From Pseudomonas fulva NBRC 16637 = DSM 17717 (lineage in GTDB: Bacteria > Pseudomonadota > Gammaproteobacteria > Pseudomonadales > Pseudomonadaceae), in assembly GCF_000730565.1 (NCBI RefSeq), contig NZ_BBIQ01000002.1:62001-126000 (forward strand): 64,000 nt of DNA. Direction: 5' to 3'. Under the pieces are notes generated by a model. It was not told the DNA's origin. It did not search any database and saw only the letters and a program-made list of their open reading frames with translations. The stretch's first letter is position 1. Each line of letters starts with the position of its first letter. Below are positions 1 to 7,987 of the stretch, one piece after another. The translations under genes and the position numbers were made by a program.

Positions 1-45
1 ACCGCCTTGGCGGTGTTGACCGGTGCGTTGTCGTTCTTCGTCTGA
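1..45 (+). CDS. C-terminal end of a probable membrane transporter (partial)
   Basis: The first 14 codons in frame 1 read as a hydrophobic tail (TALAVLTGALSFFV) ending at a TGA at 43-45. The rest lies left of the window. A transporter of the MFS type is a common neighbour of OprD-family porin genes in Pseudomonas, which is the only basis for the guess; the fragment alone cannot identify the protein. Confidence 0.4.
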   Translation, partial: TALAVLTGALSFFV

Positions 46-50
46 ATGGT

Positions 51-69
51 GCGGGCGCCAGGCGCCCGC
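51..69 (+). terminator. GC-rich hairpin, possible terminator without U-tract
   Basis: A 9-bp perfect inverted repeat (GCGGGCGCC, one base, GGCGCCCGC) sits 5 bases after the stop of the first gene. No T-run follows, so it may be an mRNA-stabilising or partial termination hairpin in front of the porin gene. Confidence 0.35.
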
Positions 70-108
70 CATCGCTGACACCCCAAAAACAACAATAGAG
101 TACCGATC

Positions 109-1362
109 ATGTCCTTGACCCTCGTGCGAGGGGCCACGTGTGGCCTGCTCTGCGGCTGCCTGCCTGTGGCCGGCGCTACTGGCTTCATCGATGACAGCAA
201 GCTCAAGTTGCAAATGCGCAATGTCTATTTCAACGAAAACTTTCGCGACGAACAGGGCATGAGCCCCCGCGCCGCAGCCACCGCCAAGAGCGAGCGTACC
301 GAGTGGGCGCAGGGCTTCTTGCTCGATTATCAGTCGGGTTACACCCCCGGTACCCTCGGCGTGGGGCTCGATGCACTGGGCTTGTTGGGCGTGCGCCTGG
401 ATTCGGGGCGTGGCCGCAGTGGCACGGGCCTGTTGCCTGTGCATGACGACGGCCGGGCCGCCGACGCGTTCGCCAGTGCGGGCGGTACCTTCAAGGCGCG
501 TGTTGGCCAGAACGTCGTCAGGCATGGCACCTTGTTGCCCAAGACCCCAGTGCTGGTGCACAACGATGCTCGCTTGATGCCGCAAACCTACCAGGGTACG
601 CAGGTCACCAGTGCCGCAATCGATAACCTGAACCTCACGGCAGGGCACCTGACCCGTTTCAAACAGCGCGATTCTTCGAACAGCACCGGCCTGTACCTGG
701 ACGGCTACAGTGGCGGCGAAGCCGGAGACTTCAGCTTTGCCGGCGCCGACTACACCGTCAGCAAACAGCTGCGCCTGAGCTACTATCACGGTCAGCTCGA
801 GCATTTCTATCGTCAGGACTTCGCCGGGGTGATTCACGACCATGCGCTGGCTGGCGGTGTCCTGACCACGGACCTGCGCTATTTCAAAAGCAAAAGCACC
901 GGTGCGGCCTACGGTGGCCCGATCGACAATGACATGCTCAGCGGGCAAATCGCCTACACGCATTCCGGCCACACGTTCGGTGCAGGTTATCAAGCGCTCA
1001 ATGGCGAAGCGGGGCTGCCGTACATCAGCGGGGCGACGGTGTATTCATTCAGCAACGTGGGCATTGGCAAGTTCATCGAAGAAGATGAAAAGACCTGGAT
1101 GGCGAGCTATGTCTACAATTTCGCAGCGGCCGGGGTGCCGGGGTTGACCTTCATGACCCGCTACCTGAGCGGCGATAACGGCCGTTCTGGCGCGGCGGGT
1201 CTGAGCGAGTGGGAGCGCGATGCAGAGCTTGCGTATGTCGTGCAATCAGGCCCCGCCAAAGGGCTTGGCGTTAAGCTGCGCAACTACGTGTACCGCTCGG
1301 ACTTTGCGCGTGGCCGTGACAGCAATCGGCTGTACCTGACGTACGATATCGCGCTGTGGTGA
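109..1362 (+). CDS. OprD-family outer-membrane porin
   Basis: Substrate-specific 18-strand outer-membrane channel of the OprD/OccD-OccK type, taking up small carboxylates or amino acids. The 417-residue product has the usual family length. Residues 1-23 form a signal peptide ending at the AGA/TGF junction, followed by the family's typical mature start (a few residues then FIDDSKLKLQMRN). The body alternates short aromatic and polar strands, with YHGQLEHFY and LSYYHGQ segments, and the chain ends in tryptophan (LTYDIALW), as expected for beta-barrel insertion by BAM. The start ATG has only a weak ribosome site (AGAG). It follows a membrane-protein gene, so the pair may form an uptake unit. The substrate cannot be read from sequence by eye. 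Confidence 0.92.
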   Translation: MSLTLVRGATCGLLCGCLPVAGATGFIDDSKLKLQMRNVYFNENFRDEQGMSPRAAATAKSERTEWAQGFLLDYQSGYTPGTLGVGLDALGLLGVRLDSGRGRSGTGLLPVHDDGRAADAFASAGGTFKARVGQNVVRHGTLLPKTPVLVHNDARLMPQTYQGTQVTSAAIDNLNLTAGHLTRFKQRDSSNSTGLYLDGYSGGEAGDFSFAGADYTVSKQLRLSYYHGQLEHFYRQDFAGVIHDHALAGGVLTTDLRYFKSKSTGAAYGGPIDNDMLSGQIAYTHSGHTFGAGYQALNGEAGLPYISGATVYSFSNVGIGKFIEEDEKTWMASYVYNFAAAGVPGLTFMTRYLSGDNGRSGAAGLSEWERDAELAYVVQSGPAKGLGVKLRNYVYRSDFARGRDSNRLYLTYDIALW

Positions 1363-1399
1363 CGTCGCGAGCATCAAGATGCGTGCGCTGGCAACCGTT

Positions 1400-1915
1400 T
1401 CACGCCCACAGCCCCAGCATGATCAATACGGCCATGCCCAGCGCGGCAGCAAAGGAGCAACCACCCAGCGCCAGGGCAGCGCGACCCTTGCGATACCAGC
1501 CATCGCGGCCCAGGGCCAGTGCAGGCTCGTACAAGCTGCGCCAGCACAGCTCGGTGGCGTGGAACGCCTGCAGGTGGTTGGGCGAGGCGTCCAGCCAGCG
1601 ACGAAAGTCGATACGCTCGCATGCGGTGACGTCCGGGCTCTGCAAACGCACATACCACTGTGCTGCCTGGCGCGTCGGGGCATCGGGGCGGGGCTGGACG
1701 GCGAGCAACGCCTGCACCATGAGACGCTCGACACTGCGTAGCGGCAAGCCAAGACGTGTGGCGACCCTGGCCTGGGCCAACTGATCGAGACGGCTTAGCA
1801 AAAACACCTGGCGCGCAGCGCGTGGCAGGCGCTTGAGTGCGAGCAGCAGGGCAGCATCGCTATCGGCAGCGTGCTTGGGTAAGGGCGTGGGGAGGCGCAA
1901 GAGCATGCGGGTCAT
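1400..1915 (-). CDS. Sigma-70 region 4 / DUF4880 (FecR N-terminal) / transmembrane fusion protein
   Basis: This 171-residue protein looks like a composite of FecI- and FecR-type parts. Residues about 24-72 match sigma region 4 of iron-starvation ECF sigma factors (LPRAARQVFLLSRLDQLAQ, then LGLPLRSVERLMVQALL), but region 2 is absent. Residues about 80-130 match DUF4880, the cytoplasmic N-terminal domain of FecR (AAQWYVRLQSPD, FRRWLDASPNHLQAF). A positively charged stretch and one hydrophobic helix (about 150-170) end the protein, so no periplasmic FecR domain exists. ATG at 1915 is chosen because AAGGAA lies 6 bases upstream; a longer frame to 2119 runs through the sRNA terminator and is rejected. 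A Fur-like box about 60 bases upstream suggests iron regulation. Function is unknown; a membrane-tethered DNA-binding or sigma-modulating role is inference. Confidence 0.75.
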   Translation of the reverse strand: MTRMLLRLPTPLPKHAADSDAALLLALKRLPRAARQVFLLSRLDQLAQARVATRLGLPLRSVERLMVQALLAVQPRPDAPTRQAAQWYVRLQSPDVTACERIDFRRWLDASPNHLQAFHATELCWRSLYEPALALGRDGWYRKGRAALALGGCSFAAALGMAVLIMLGLWA

Positions 1916-1975
1916 GAGCAGTTCCTTGCTGAAGCGAGCATCTGGGAGAGCATCCGTGACGCTGAGCTTAAGCTG

Positions 1976-1994
1976 AACGAGATTGATTCTCAAG
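1976..1994 (-). promoter_or_regulatory. Fur-like box upstream of the sigma-4/DUF4880 gene
   Basis: The minus-strand reading CTTGAGAATCAATCTCGTT is a near-palindrome close to the classical TGAGAAT-N-ATTCTCA form of the Fur box found before FecI-type genes. It lies 61 bases before the start codon at 1915, and a weak -35 (TTGCCG) lies just upstream of it. Consistent with an iron-repressed promoter separate from that of the neighbouring sRNA. Confidence 0.5.
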
Positions 1995-2088
1995 TGCTGA
2001 ACCGGCAAACTTTTGTAATGGCCGTTCACCCTTGGAAACACTTTTGCTACCATCGCCGCCATCACGATCTTCATTAGCCTGAAGAGCC

Positions 2089-2200
2089 AAAAAAAAGACC
2101 CAGCAAAAAGCTGGGTCAAAAACCGTGATTAGCCTGATGAGGAGATAATCCGAGAGCGACCTAAGCTCCGGGTTATCCAGCGGATCTCGCGATCAGCTGA
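2089..2200 (-). ncRNA. prrF: PrrF-like iron-responsive small RNA
   Basis: About 110 nt, transcribed leftward. The central stretch on the minus strand contains CTCCTCATCAGGCTAAT followed by CACGGTTTTT and a strong terminator. This matches the conserved core of Pseudomonas PrrF RNAs as I remember it; PrrF RNAs are made under iron limitation and repress mRNAs of iron-rich proteins with Hfq. The promoter overlaps a Fur box (next entry). The 3' end is a perfect 8-bp stem with a 5-base loop and eight U residues. Both ends are therefore visible in sequence. The 5' end is placed 6-7 bases from the -10 and may be off by a few bases. It lies upstream of, and in the same direction as, the sigma-4/DUF4880 gene, whose mRNA could contain it by read-through. 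Confidence 0.88.
2097..2117 (-). terminator. Rho-independent terminator of the PrrF-like sRNA
   Basis: Perfect stem GACCCAGC/GCTGGGTC with a 5-base loop. On the minus strand it is followed by eight consecutive T residues (2096 down to 2089), a textbook intrinsic terminator. Confidence 0.92.
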
Positions 2201-2205
2201 GTGCA

Positions 2206-2233
2206 ATAATAATCGTTATCATTTGCCAGTCAA
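2206..2233 (-). promoter_or_regulatory. PrrF promoter with overlapping Fur box
   Basis: On the minus strand a -35 TTGACT (2233-2228) and a -10 TATTAT (2211-2206) are separated by 16 bases. The spacer and -10 contain AATGATAACGATTATTATT (2225-2207), which agrees with the 19-bp Fur consensus at 12 positions by hand count. An A/T-rich stretch (2234-2248) upstream of the -35 could act as an UP element. Fur binding would block RNA polymerase when iron is plentiful. Confidence 0.8.
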
Positions 2234-2252
2234 ATGATTTTTTTATACATGA

Positions 2253-2269
2253 CGGTAGAATACCTACCG
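2253..2269. repeat. Small inverted repeat CGGTAG-N5-CTACCG
   Basis: Six-base perfect arms (2253-2258 and 2264-2269) upstream of the PrrF promoter and downstream of the DUF6124-like gene. No T-run follows on either strand, so it may be a protein site or weak hairpin. Nothing else is recognised between 2234 and 2354. Confidence 0.35.
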
Positions 2270-2354
2270 CTGCGCTTCCTTGTCCCCCAAACCAGGGCCT
2301 TGGCTTCGCACGCCATGCGCCAACTTTGACCCCTCGCATTCTCCACTACCTGCC

Positions 2355-2666
2355 TCAAGCGGCGGGGTCTGCCGTGCGCTGGTGTTCCAGCAGCGCGCGA
2401 GCCATGTCCATCATGTGCATCAACGCAAACATCAGTTCTCGCTGGCTACCATGCTGGTGGGTGGCGGTTTCCTGGGCGGTTGCCGCCGCACAGCGCAGCA
2501 GGGCGATGGCGTGCTCCTGGGCTTGATCGCGTGTGACGCCCTCGTGAAGCGTCCAGATCCTGTTTTCGGGCGTGGGACGCGGCGGGTTGGGGTTCAGGTA
2601 ATAATCAAGCGCGCGGCGGGCGGCTTCGCTGTCGAGATCTGTTTCGTCGTTTTTCGGATGTTTCAT
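2355..2666 (-). CDS. DUF6124-like small protein
   Basis: A 103-residue cytosolic protein without signal or membrane segment. It shows the layout of a Pseudomonas-restricted family (DUF6124, formerly related to DUF3077): a polar N-terminus, the ALDYYLNP motif followed by a proline-rich linker, then a helical C-terminal half rich in Ala, Met and Leu (GSQRELMFALMHMMDMARALLEH). Function of the family is unknown. ATG at 2666 is preferred over the in-frame codon at 2696 because GGAAGG lies 7 bases upstream. It is divergent from the S24-like repressor at 2797, and the operator between them may control both genes. Confidence 0.65.
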   Translation of the reverse strand: MKHPKNDETDLDSEAARRALDYYLNPNPPRPTPENRIWTLHEGVTRDQAQEHAIALLRCAAATAQETATHQHGSQRELMFALMHMMDMARALLEHQRTADPAA

Positions 2667-2757
2667 TGCGATACCTTCCAGGTTCTCGTCAAACACAATG
2701 AACTCAGAGCATAGGTCAATTTGTATTTTCTAGCGCCAAATAAATAATTCAGATTGT

Positions 2758-2787
2758 GTATTGCTGCTTCCAATACAGTCCGTATTG
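2758..2787. promoter_or_regulatory. Three half-site operator in front of the XRE/S24 repressor
   Basis: The 6-mer GTATTG and its complement occur three times: GTATTG at 2758-2763, CAATAC at 2771-2776 and GTATTG at 2782-2787. They form two overlapping inverted repeats with 7- and 5-base spacers, sharing the middle half site. The array sits just before the ATG at 2797 and faces a divergent gene, as expected for an autoregulatory cI/PrtR-type operator. Its position also argues against the upstream TTG at 2761 as start. Confidence 0.55.
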
Positions 2788-2796
2788 TTGCCGCTC

Positions 2797-3450
2797 ATGG
2801 AAAACTGGAATGCATTTCTCAAGCGCTACAAGCGCGAACACAACCTCAGCCAGTTGAAACTGGCCGAGCGCCTGGGCATGACGCAGGGTGGGGTAGGGCA
2901 CTGGCTTCGCGGCACGCGCCGCCCTACGTTGGAGACCATCAACGAAAAACTGGAAAAGCTCGGGCTGGTCTTTCTGGAGGCGCAGGTCATGGTGGTCGAG
3001 CGCGACCTCGTGCGTGAATCTCCCGGCAATTACGGCGCTGAGCCGCCTGTTTCCGCACAGGCCCTGCTTTATGCGAGCTTCCGCTTTCCAGTGCTCAAGT
3101 GGGCGGACTTGCAGGGCCCCTTGCCTGAAACCAGTGAGATACATGAGCAGACCGACTACATGCCTGCGGGCAATGCATTCTGGCTTGCCGTGGAAAACGA
3201 CTCGATGAACGCCGCCAGCGGCAAGAGCGTGCCGGAAGGCATGCGCGTGCTGGTCGACACCGGCTTGCCAGCCGAGCCCGGCCGGTTGGTGATTGCCCGC
3301 CAGCCTGGCAAAGCGCCTGTGCTACGCCAGTTGGTCGAAGAAGGCGGTGACAAGATGCTCAAGCCGTTGAACACCCGTTACCCCACGGTGCTGTGCGAAA
3401 CCGGCTGCGAGTTCCTGGGGGTGGTGGTGCGGGTACACGGCGCGTTCTGA
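2797..3450 (+). CDS. XRE-family repressor with LexA/cI-like S24 C-terminal domain
   Basis: A 217-residue cI/LexA-type transcriptional repressor. Residues about 5-57 are an XRE helix-turn-helix (LSQLKLAERLGMTQGGVGHW). After a linker, residues about 110-215 form an S24-type domain with the serine motif ENDSMN near residue 133 and the typical end MLKPLNTRYP. In lambda cI and LexA the catalytic lysine lies in FKKL or VKRF just before this end; here the aligned segment reads VLRQL, so lysine appears replaced by glutamine (or arginine with a shift). The protein may bind DNA and dimerise without self-cleavage. Start ATG 2797 is preferred to TTG 2761 because operator half sites occupy that interval. 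No prophage genes flank it. Confidence 0.85.
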   Translation: MENWNAFLKRYKREHNLSQLKLAERLGMTQGGVGHWLRGTRRPTLETINEKLEKLGLVFLEAQVMVVERDLVRESPGNYGAEPPVSAQALLYASFRFPVLKWADLQGPLPETSEIHEQTDYMPAGNAFWLAVENDSMNAASGKSVPEGMRVLVDTGLPAEPGRLVIARQPGKAPVLRQLVEEGGDKMLKPLNTRYPTVLCETGCEFLGVVVRVHGAF

Positions 3451-3514
3451 GGCCACGTGGCCCGAGCGGTGAGGCAAGGGCCGCAGGCCGTCGGGCACCG
3501 CGACCCCGAGGCGC

Positions 3515-5467
3515 TCAAGATTCCAGCTCGACCAATGCTGCCCCTTCGCTGACCATGTCGCCTTCCTGGCACAACAAGGCTTTGACCGTGGTGGCCTTGG
3601 GGGCCCGAATGCTGTGCTCCATTTTCATGGCTTCCAGCACCACCAGCGGCGCACCCGCTTCTACCGCCTGGCCTACCTCTACCAAGACTCGCACGATGCT
3701 GCCGTTCATGGGAGCGGTCAGGCCGCCTTGGTGGGCAAGGTCGATGGCCGCTTCGGTAACCGGGTCGAATGCCTCGAAGGTGTGGAGCTCTCCGTCCCAG
3801 TGCAGATACAGGCTGGCGCCTCTGCGAATGGCCAGGTGGCGAGTGCGCAGGCCTGACTGCTCTCGCATCAGCCAATCGCCTTGCAGGGCCCACAGGCCTT
3901 GGGACGTCTGGTTGAGCGTAATGACCTGATCATGGCCGTTGCGGGCCAGATGCACAGTCGTCGAGGTGCCCGCCCCCAGGCGCAGCCCGTCTCGTTGGGC
4001 CCATGGGGAGTGGGGGTCATCCAAACGTGTGCGGGGCGGTTCGCTTTGCAACCACGCCTGGGCTGCAGCCTCCCAGCCCTCATCCGACAAGGCCTGCGCG
4101 GTGGGCAACAGCACATCCTGATGACGCGGGATGAAGCCGGTATCCAGCTCGGCTGCTGCGAATGCAGGATGGGCCAGGATGCGTCGAAGGAAGGCGATGT
4201 TGGTTTTGACACCGCCTACCGCGAACTCATCCAGCATGGCCAGCAAACGCAGGCGAGCCTGTTCCCGGTCTTCGCCCCAGGCGATCAGTTTGCCCAGCAT
4301 CGGGTCGTAGAAGGGCGACACCGTATCGCCTTCGCTCACACCGCTGTCCACGCGCCGGCCTGCACCGCAAGCCGGTTCCCGGTACAGCGTCAGGGTGCCA
4401 GTGGCCGGCAAGAAGTCATTGGCAGGGTCTTCGGCGTACAGCCGCACTTCGATGGCATGACCGTTGAGCGGGACCTGGTCCTGAGTGATGGGCAGGGGCT
4501 CACCGCAGGCCACACGAATCTGCCAGGCCACCAAGTCCAGGCCGGTGATGGCCTCGGTGACGGGATGCTCCACTTGCAGGCGCGTGTTCATTTCCATGAA
4601 AAAGAACTCGCCACGGGCGTCGAGCAAGAACTCCACGGTGCCGGCCCCAACATAGCCAATCGCTTGGGCCGCCCGTACTGCCGCCTCGCCCATGGCGCGG
4701 CGCAGATTTGCCGAAAGGCCTGGGGCAGGGGCTTCCTCGACCACCTTCTGATGACGGCGCTGGATCGAGCAGTCGCGCTCGTTGAGGTACAGACAGTGAC
4801 CGTGGCGATCGGCGAAAATCTGGATCTCCACATGGCGCGGCTTCAAGACGTACTTTTCCACCAGCATCCGCGCATCGCCAAATGATGACAGGGCTTCGCG
4901 TTGCGCCGACGCCAGGGCGTCGGCCAATTGGCTTTCGTCCTCGACCACCTTCATGCCCTTGCCACCACCCCCGGCGCTGGCCTTGAGCAAGACCGGGTAG
5001 CCCACGTGCCGGGCGGCTTGCCTGAAGGTCTCCAGGTCCTGTGCCTGGCCGTGATAGCCCGGCACCAGCGGCACGCCTGCGGCCTCCATCAAGGCCTTGG
5101 CTGCCGACTTGCTGCCCATGGCGTCGATGGCTGACGCTGGCGGGCCCAGAAACATCAAGCCAGCGGCTTCGACTGCGCGGGCAAAGTCTGCGTTTTCCGA
5201 AAGAAAGCCATAGCCCGGGTGAATGGCCTGGGCACCGCTGGCCTTGGCCGCCGCCACCAGCTTGTCGATTTGCAGGTAACTGTCTGCCGCCTTGTTGCCA
5301 CCCAGGTCCACGCACACATCGGCTTCGCGGCTGTGCCGGGCATTACGGTCGATGGCGCTGTGCACGGCCACCGTGGTCAGGCCCATGGCCTTGGCGGTGC
5401 GCATCACCCTGCAGGCGATTTCGCCGCGGTTGGCCACCAGCAACGTTGTCAATGGCGGGCGGTTCAT
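3515..5467 (-). CDS. liuD: Methylcrotonyl-CoA carboxylase biotin-carrying alpha subunit
   Basis: ATP-dependent biotin carboxylase/biotin carrier subunit of 3-methylcrotonyl-CoA carboxylase, the third step of leucine and isovalerate breakdown in the cytosol. The 650 residues carry a biotin carboxylase domain (about 5-450) with the glycine-rich ATP loop SAGGGGKGM, the ERDCSIQRRHQK segment and EMNTRLQVEHPVTE. A linker domain follows, and the C-terminal biotinyl domain has the attachment motif EAMKMEHS near residue 615. The start overlaps the liuC stop by 4 bases (ATGA), indicating translational coupling as last gene of liuABCD. Propionyl- or geranyl-CoA carboxylase subunits are similar, but the neighbours favour methylcrotonyl-CoA. 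Confidence 0.93.
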   Translation of the reverse strand: MNRPPLTTLLVANRGEIACRVMRTAKAMGLTTVAVHSAIDRNARHSREADVCVDLGGNKAADSYLQIDKLVAAAKASGAQAIHPGYGFLSENADFARAVEAAGLMFLGPPASAIDAMGSKSAAKALMEAAGVPLVPGYHGQAQDLETFRQAARHVGYPVLLKASAGGGGKGMKVVEDESQLADALASAQREALSSFGDARMLVEKYVLKPRHVEIQIFADRHGHCLYLNERDCSIQRRHQKVVEEAPAPGLSANLRRAMGEAAVRAAQAIGYVGAGTVEFLLDARGEFFFMEMNTRLQVEHPVTEAITGLDLVAWQIRVACGEPLPITQDQVPLNGHAIEVRLYAEDPANDFLPATGTLTLYREPACGAGRRVDSGVSEGDTVSPFYDPMLGKLIAWGEDREQARLRLLAMLDEFAVGGVKTNIAFLRRILAHPAFAAAELDTGFIPRHQDVLLPTAQALSDEGWEAAAQAWLQSEPPRTRLDDPHSPWAQRDGLRLGAGTSTTVHLARNGHDQVITLNQTSQGLWALQGDWLMREQSGLRTRHLAIRRGASLYLHWDGELHTFEAFDPVTEAAIDLAHQGGLTAPMNGSIVRVLVEVGQAVEAGAPLVVLEAMKMEHSIRAPKATTVKALLCQEGDMVSEGAALVELES

Positions 5468-6279
5468 GGGTGTGGCTCCTTGTTTGCATTGGCTTGCCAG
5501 GCAGGTTGGCGTTTTTCCAGAAACGCCCGCAGGCCTTCCTGGCCCTCGGCGCTTACACGAATGCGCGCGATGGCGTTCTCACAATAACGACGCAGGCCGG
5601 GGCTCAAGGCACCGCCATCGACCTCGCGCAGCAGCTCCTTGGTCGCGCGCATCGCCTGGGGGCTGTTGGCTAAAAGGGTTTCAACCCACTGACCCACGTT
5701 GGCCTCCAATTGGCTGGCCGGGTACACCTCGGCCAACAACCCAAGCGCCTGCGCCTGCGCCCCGCTGAAGCGCTCTGCCGTAAGTGCATAACGGCGGGCT
5801 GCGCGCTCGCCGATGGCCTTGACCACGAAGGGGCTGATGACCGCCGGCGCCAGGCCAATGCGTACCTCCGACAGGCACAGCTGGGCGTCATCGGCGCCAA
5901 TGGCCATGTCGCAGCAACTGATCAGGCCCAGGGCACCGCCGAATGCGGCGCCCTGAACCACCGCCAAGGTCGGCACCTTGATGCGGTGCAGTGCATACAT
6001 CAACTCGCCCAGCTCGCGTGCGTCATCCAGGTTGGTGTTGAAGTCCAGCTGCGCCGACTGCTGCATCCACGCAAGGTCGGCCCCGGCACTGAAATGCCGC
6101 CCCCGCCCGCGCAGCAACACGAAGCGTACGCCCGCGTCATCGGCCAGCTGCCCCAGGGCAATGTTCAGCTCGCGGATCATCAAGGCATTGAAGGCGTTGT
6201 GCTTGTCCTCGCGGCTGAGCCACAAGGTGGCGAAGCCACGTGGGTCGTGGCTCACTTCTACCGTAGTGAAATCGCTCAT
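5464..6279 (-). CDS. liuC: Methylglutaconyl-CoA hydratase (crotonase family)
   Basis: Hydrates 3-methylglutaconyl-CoA to HMG-CoA after the carboxylase step. The 271-residue crotonase-fold protein has the N-terminal KHNAFNALM, the oxyanion-hole segments GRHFSAGADLAWM and VQGAAFGGALGLISCCDM, and the downstream SEVRIGLAPAVISPFV. It lies between liuB and liuD: the liuB stop is 4 bases upstream, with its ribosome site AGGATG inside the end of liuB, and liuD overlaps its own stop. Other crotonases look alike, so the substrate rests on the operon context. Confidence 0.9.
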   Translation of the reverse strand: MSDFTTVEVSHDPRGFATLWLSREDKHNAFNALMIRELNIALGQLADDAGVRFVLLRGRGRHFSAGADLAWMQQSAQLDFNTNLDDARELGELMYALHRIKVPTLAVVQGAAFGGALGLISCCDMAIGADDAQLCLSEVRIGLAPAVISPFVVKAIGERAARRYALTAERFSGAQAQALGLLAEVYPASQLEANVGQWVETLLANSPQAMRATKELLREVDGGALSPGLRRYCENAIARIRVSAEGQEGLRAFLEKRQPAWQANANKEPHP

Positions 6280-6283
6280 GGGA

Positions 6284-7888
6284 TCACATCCTGAATATGC
6301 CGAAGCGGCTCGGTTCGATCGGTGCGTTCAGCGCAGCGGACAAGGCCAGGCCCAGAACATCGCGGGTCTGCGCCGGGTCGATGACGCCGTCATCCCACAG
6401 GCGCGCGCTGGAATAGTAGGGGTGGCCCTGATGCTCGTACTGATCGAGGATCGGCTGCCTGAGCCTGGCCTCGTCCTCGGCGCCAAACGGCTCGCCGCTG
6501 CGCTCGCTCTGCTCGCGCTTGACCTGCACCAGCACGCCGGCAGCCTGTTCGGCGCCCATCACCCCGATGCGCGCATTGGGCCACATCCAGAGAAAGCGCG
6601 GGTCGTAGGCGCGCCCGCACATTCCGTAGTTACCGGCACCGAAACTGCCGCCAATGATGACCGTGAACTTGGGCACCTGCGCGCAGGCCACGGCTGTGAC
6701 CAACTTGGCGCCATGCTTGGCGATGCCGCCTTCTTCGTACTTCTTGCCCACCATGAACCCCGTGATGTTCTGCAGGAACAGCAACGGGATACCGCGCTGG
6801 CAAGCCAGTTCGATGAAGTGCGCGCCTTTTTGCGCAGCCTCGGCAAACAGGATGCCGTTATTGGCCAGGATGGCGATCGGGTAGCCGTGCAGGTGAGCGA
6901 AACCGCACACCAGGGTCGTTCCGAACAGGGCCTTGAATTCATCGAAGACCGAGCCATCGACCAGCCGTGCGATGACTTCGCGTACATCGAAAGGCTGCTT
7001 GGCGTCAGCCGGAATCGCGCCGTAGAGCTCTTGCGCTGGATACAAGGGCGCAACCGGTGGCATGCATTGCACGGCGCCGAGCTTGCGCCAGTTGAGATTG
7101 GCCACGCAGCGCCTGGCCAGCGCCAGGGCATGCTCGTCATTGTCGGCGTAATAGTCGGCTACACCGCTGGTACGGCAATGTACATCGGCGCCGCCCAGCG
7201 CCTCGGCACTCACCACCTCGCCCGTGGCAGCCTTCACCAGCGGTGGACCGGCCAGGAAGATGGTGGCCTGCTGGCGCACCATGATCGCCTCGTCCGCCAT
7301 CGCTGGCACATAGGCGCCGCCTGCGGTGCATGACCCCATTACCACGGCAATCTGGGCGATGCCCAGTGCGCTCATGTTGGCCTGGTTGAAGAAAATCCGC
7401 CCGAAGTGTTCACGGTCGGGAAACACCTCGTCCTGACGCGGCAAGTTGGCGCCGCCCGAATCCACCAGGTAGATGCATGGGAGGCGGTTCTGCAAGGCGA
7501 TGGTCTGCGCTCGCAGGTGCTTTTTCACCGTCAACGGGTAATAGGAGCCACCTTTGACCGTGGCGTCGTTGGCCACGATCATGCATTCCACGCCTTCCAC
7601 GCGCCCGATCCCGGCGATCAGGCCGGCTGCCGGAACGTCTTCGCCATAGACCTGGTGTGCAGCCAACTGGCCGATCTCGAGAAAGGCAGAACCGGCATCG
7701 AGCAGACGGTCGATTCGCTCGCGGGGCAACAGTTTGCCTCGCGAGGTGTGCCGCTCCTGCGCCTTGGCGCCGCCGCCTTGGGCTACCTGGGCAAGCAGTT
7801 CACGCAGGTTGTCCACCTGGGCCTGCATGGCCGCCTGGCACTGGGCGAATTCGGGTGACCTGGGGTTCACTTGGGATTTCAGAATCAT
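6284..7888 (-). CDS. liuB: Methylcrotonyl-CoA carboxylase carboxyltransferase beta subunit
   Basis: Transfers carboxylate from biotin to 3-methylcrotonyl-CoA, pairing with LiuD. About 534 residues with N- and C-terminal carboxyltransferase crotonase folds. Landmarks are [66 protein letters not shown] and [15 protein letters not shown]. Two adjacent ATGs (7891 and 7888) follow AGGAG; the second gives better spacing (5 bases) and is used here, but the first cannot be excluded. An upstream in-frame codon at 7951 lacks a ribosome site and extends into the liuA-liuB gap. Second gene of the liu operon. Confidence 0.92.
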   Translation of the reverse strand: MILKSQVNPRSPEFAQCQAAMQAQVDNLRELLAQVAQGGGAKAQERHTSRGKLLPRERIDRLLDAGSAFLEIGQLAAHQVYGEDVPAAGLIAGIGRVEGVECMIVANDATVKGGSYYPLTVKKHLRAQTIALQNRLPCIYLVDSGGANLPRQDEVFPDREHFGRIFFNQANMSALGIAQIAVVMGSCTAGGAYVPAMADEAIMVRQQATIFLAGPPLVKAATGEVVSAEALGGADVHCRTSGVADYYADNDEHALALARRCVANLNWRKLGAVQCMPPVAPLYPAQELYGAIPADAKQPFDVREVIARLVDGSVFDEFKALFGTTLVCGFAHLHGYPIAILANNGILFAEAAQKGAHFIELACQRGIPLLFLQNITGFMVGKKYEEGGIAKHGAKLVTAVACAQVPKFTVIIGGSFGAGNYGMCGRAYDPRFLWMWPNARIGVMGAEQAAGVLVQVKREQSERSGEPFGAEDEARLRQPILDQYEHQGHPYYSSARLWDDGVIDPAQTRDVLGLALSAALNAPIEPSRFGIFRM

Positions 7889-7987
7889 CATGACTCCTGG
7901 TGCAGTGGCGCGCCCTTGGCGCGGCCCTGCAAGGTTGGCCAGTGTGGCCACGGCTGGCGTGATGAGCCTGCCGTGGCGCCAGCGCGT

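Noticed and set aside
1916..2119. N-terminal extension of the sigma-4/DUF4880 protein
   Set aside because: It would run through the PrrF terminator and has no ribosome site; ATG 1915 has AAGGAA at good spacing.
2280..2714. Plus-strand frame of 144 codons
   Set aside because: Antisense to the DUF6124-like gene, which has a good ribosome site and family-like sequence.
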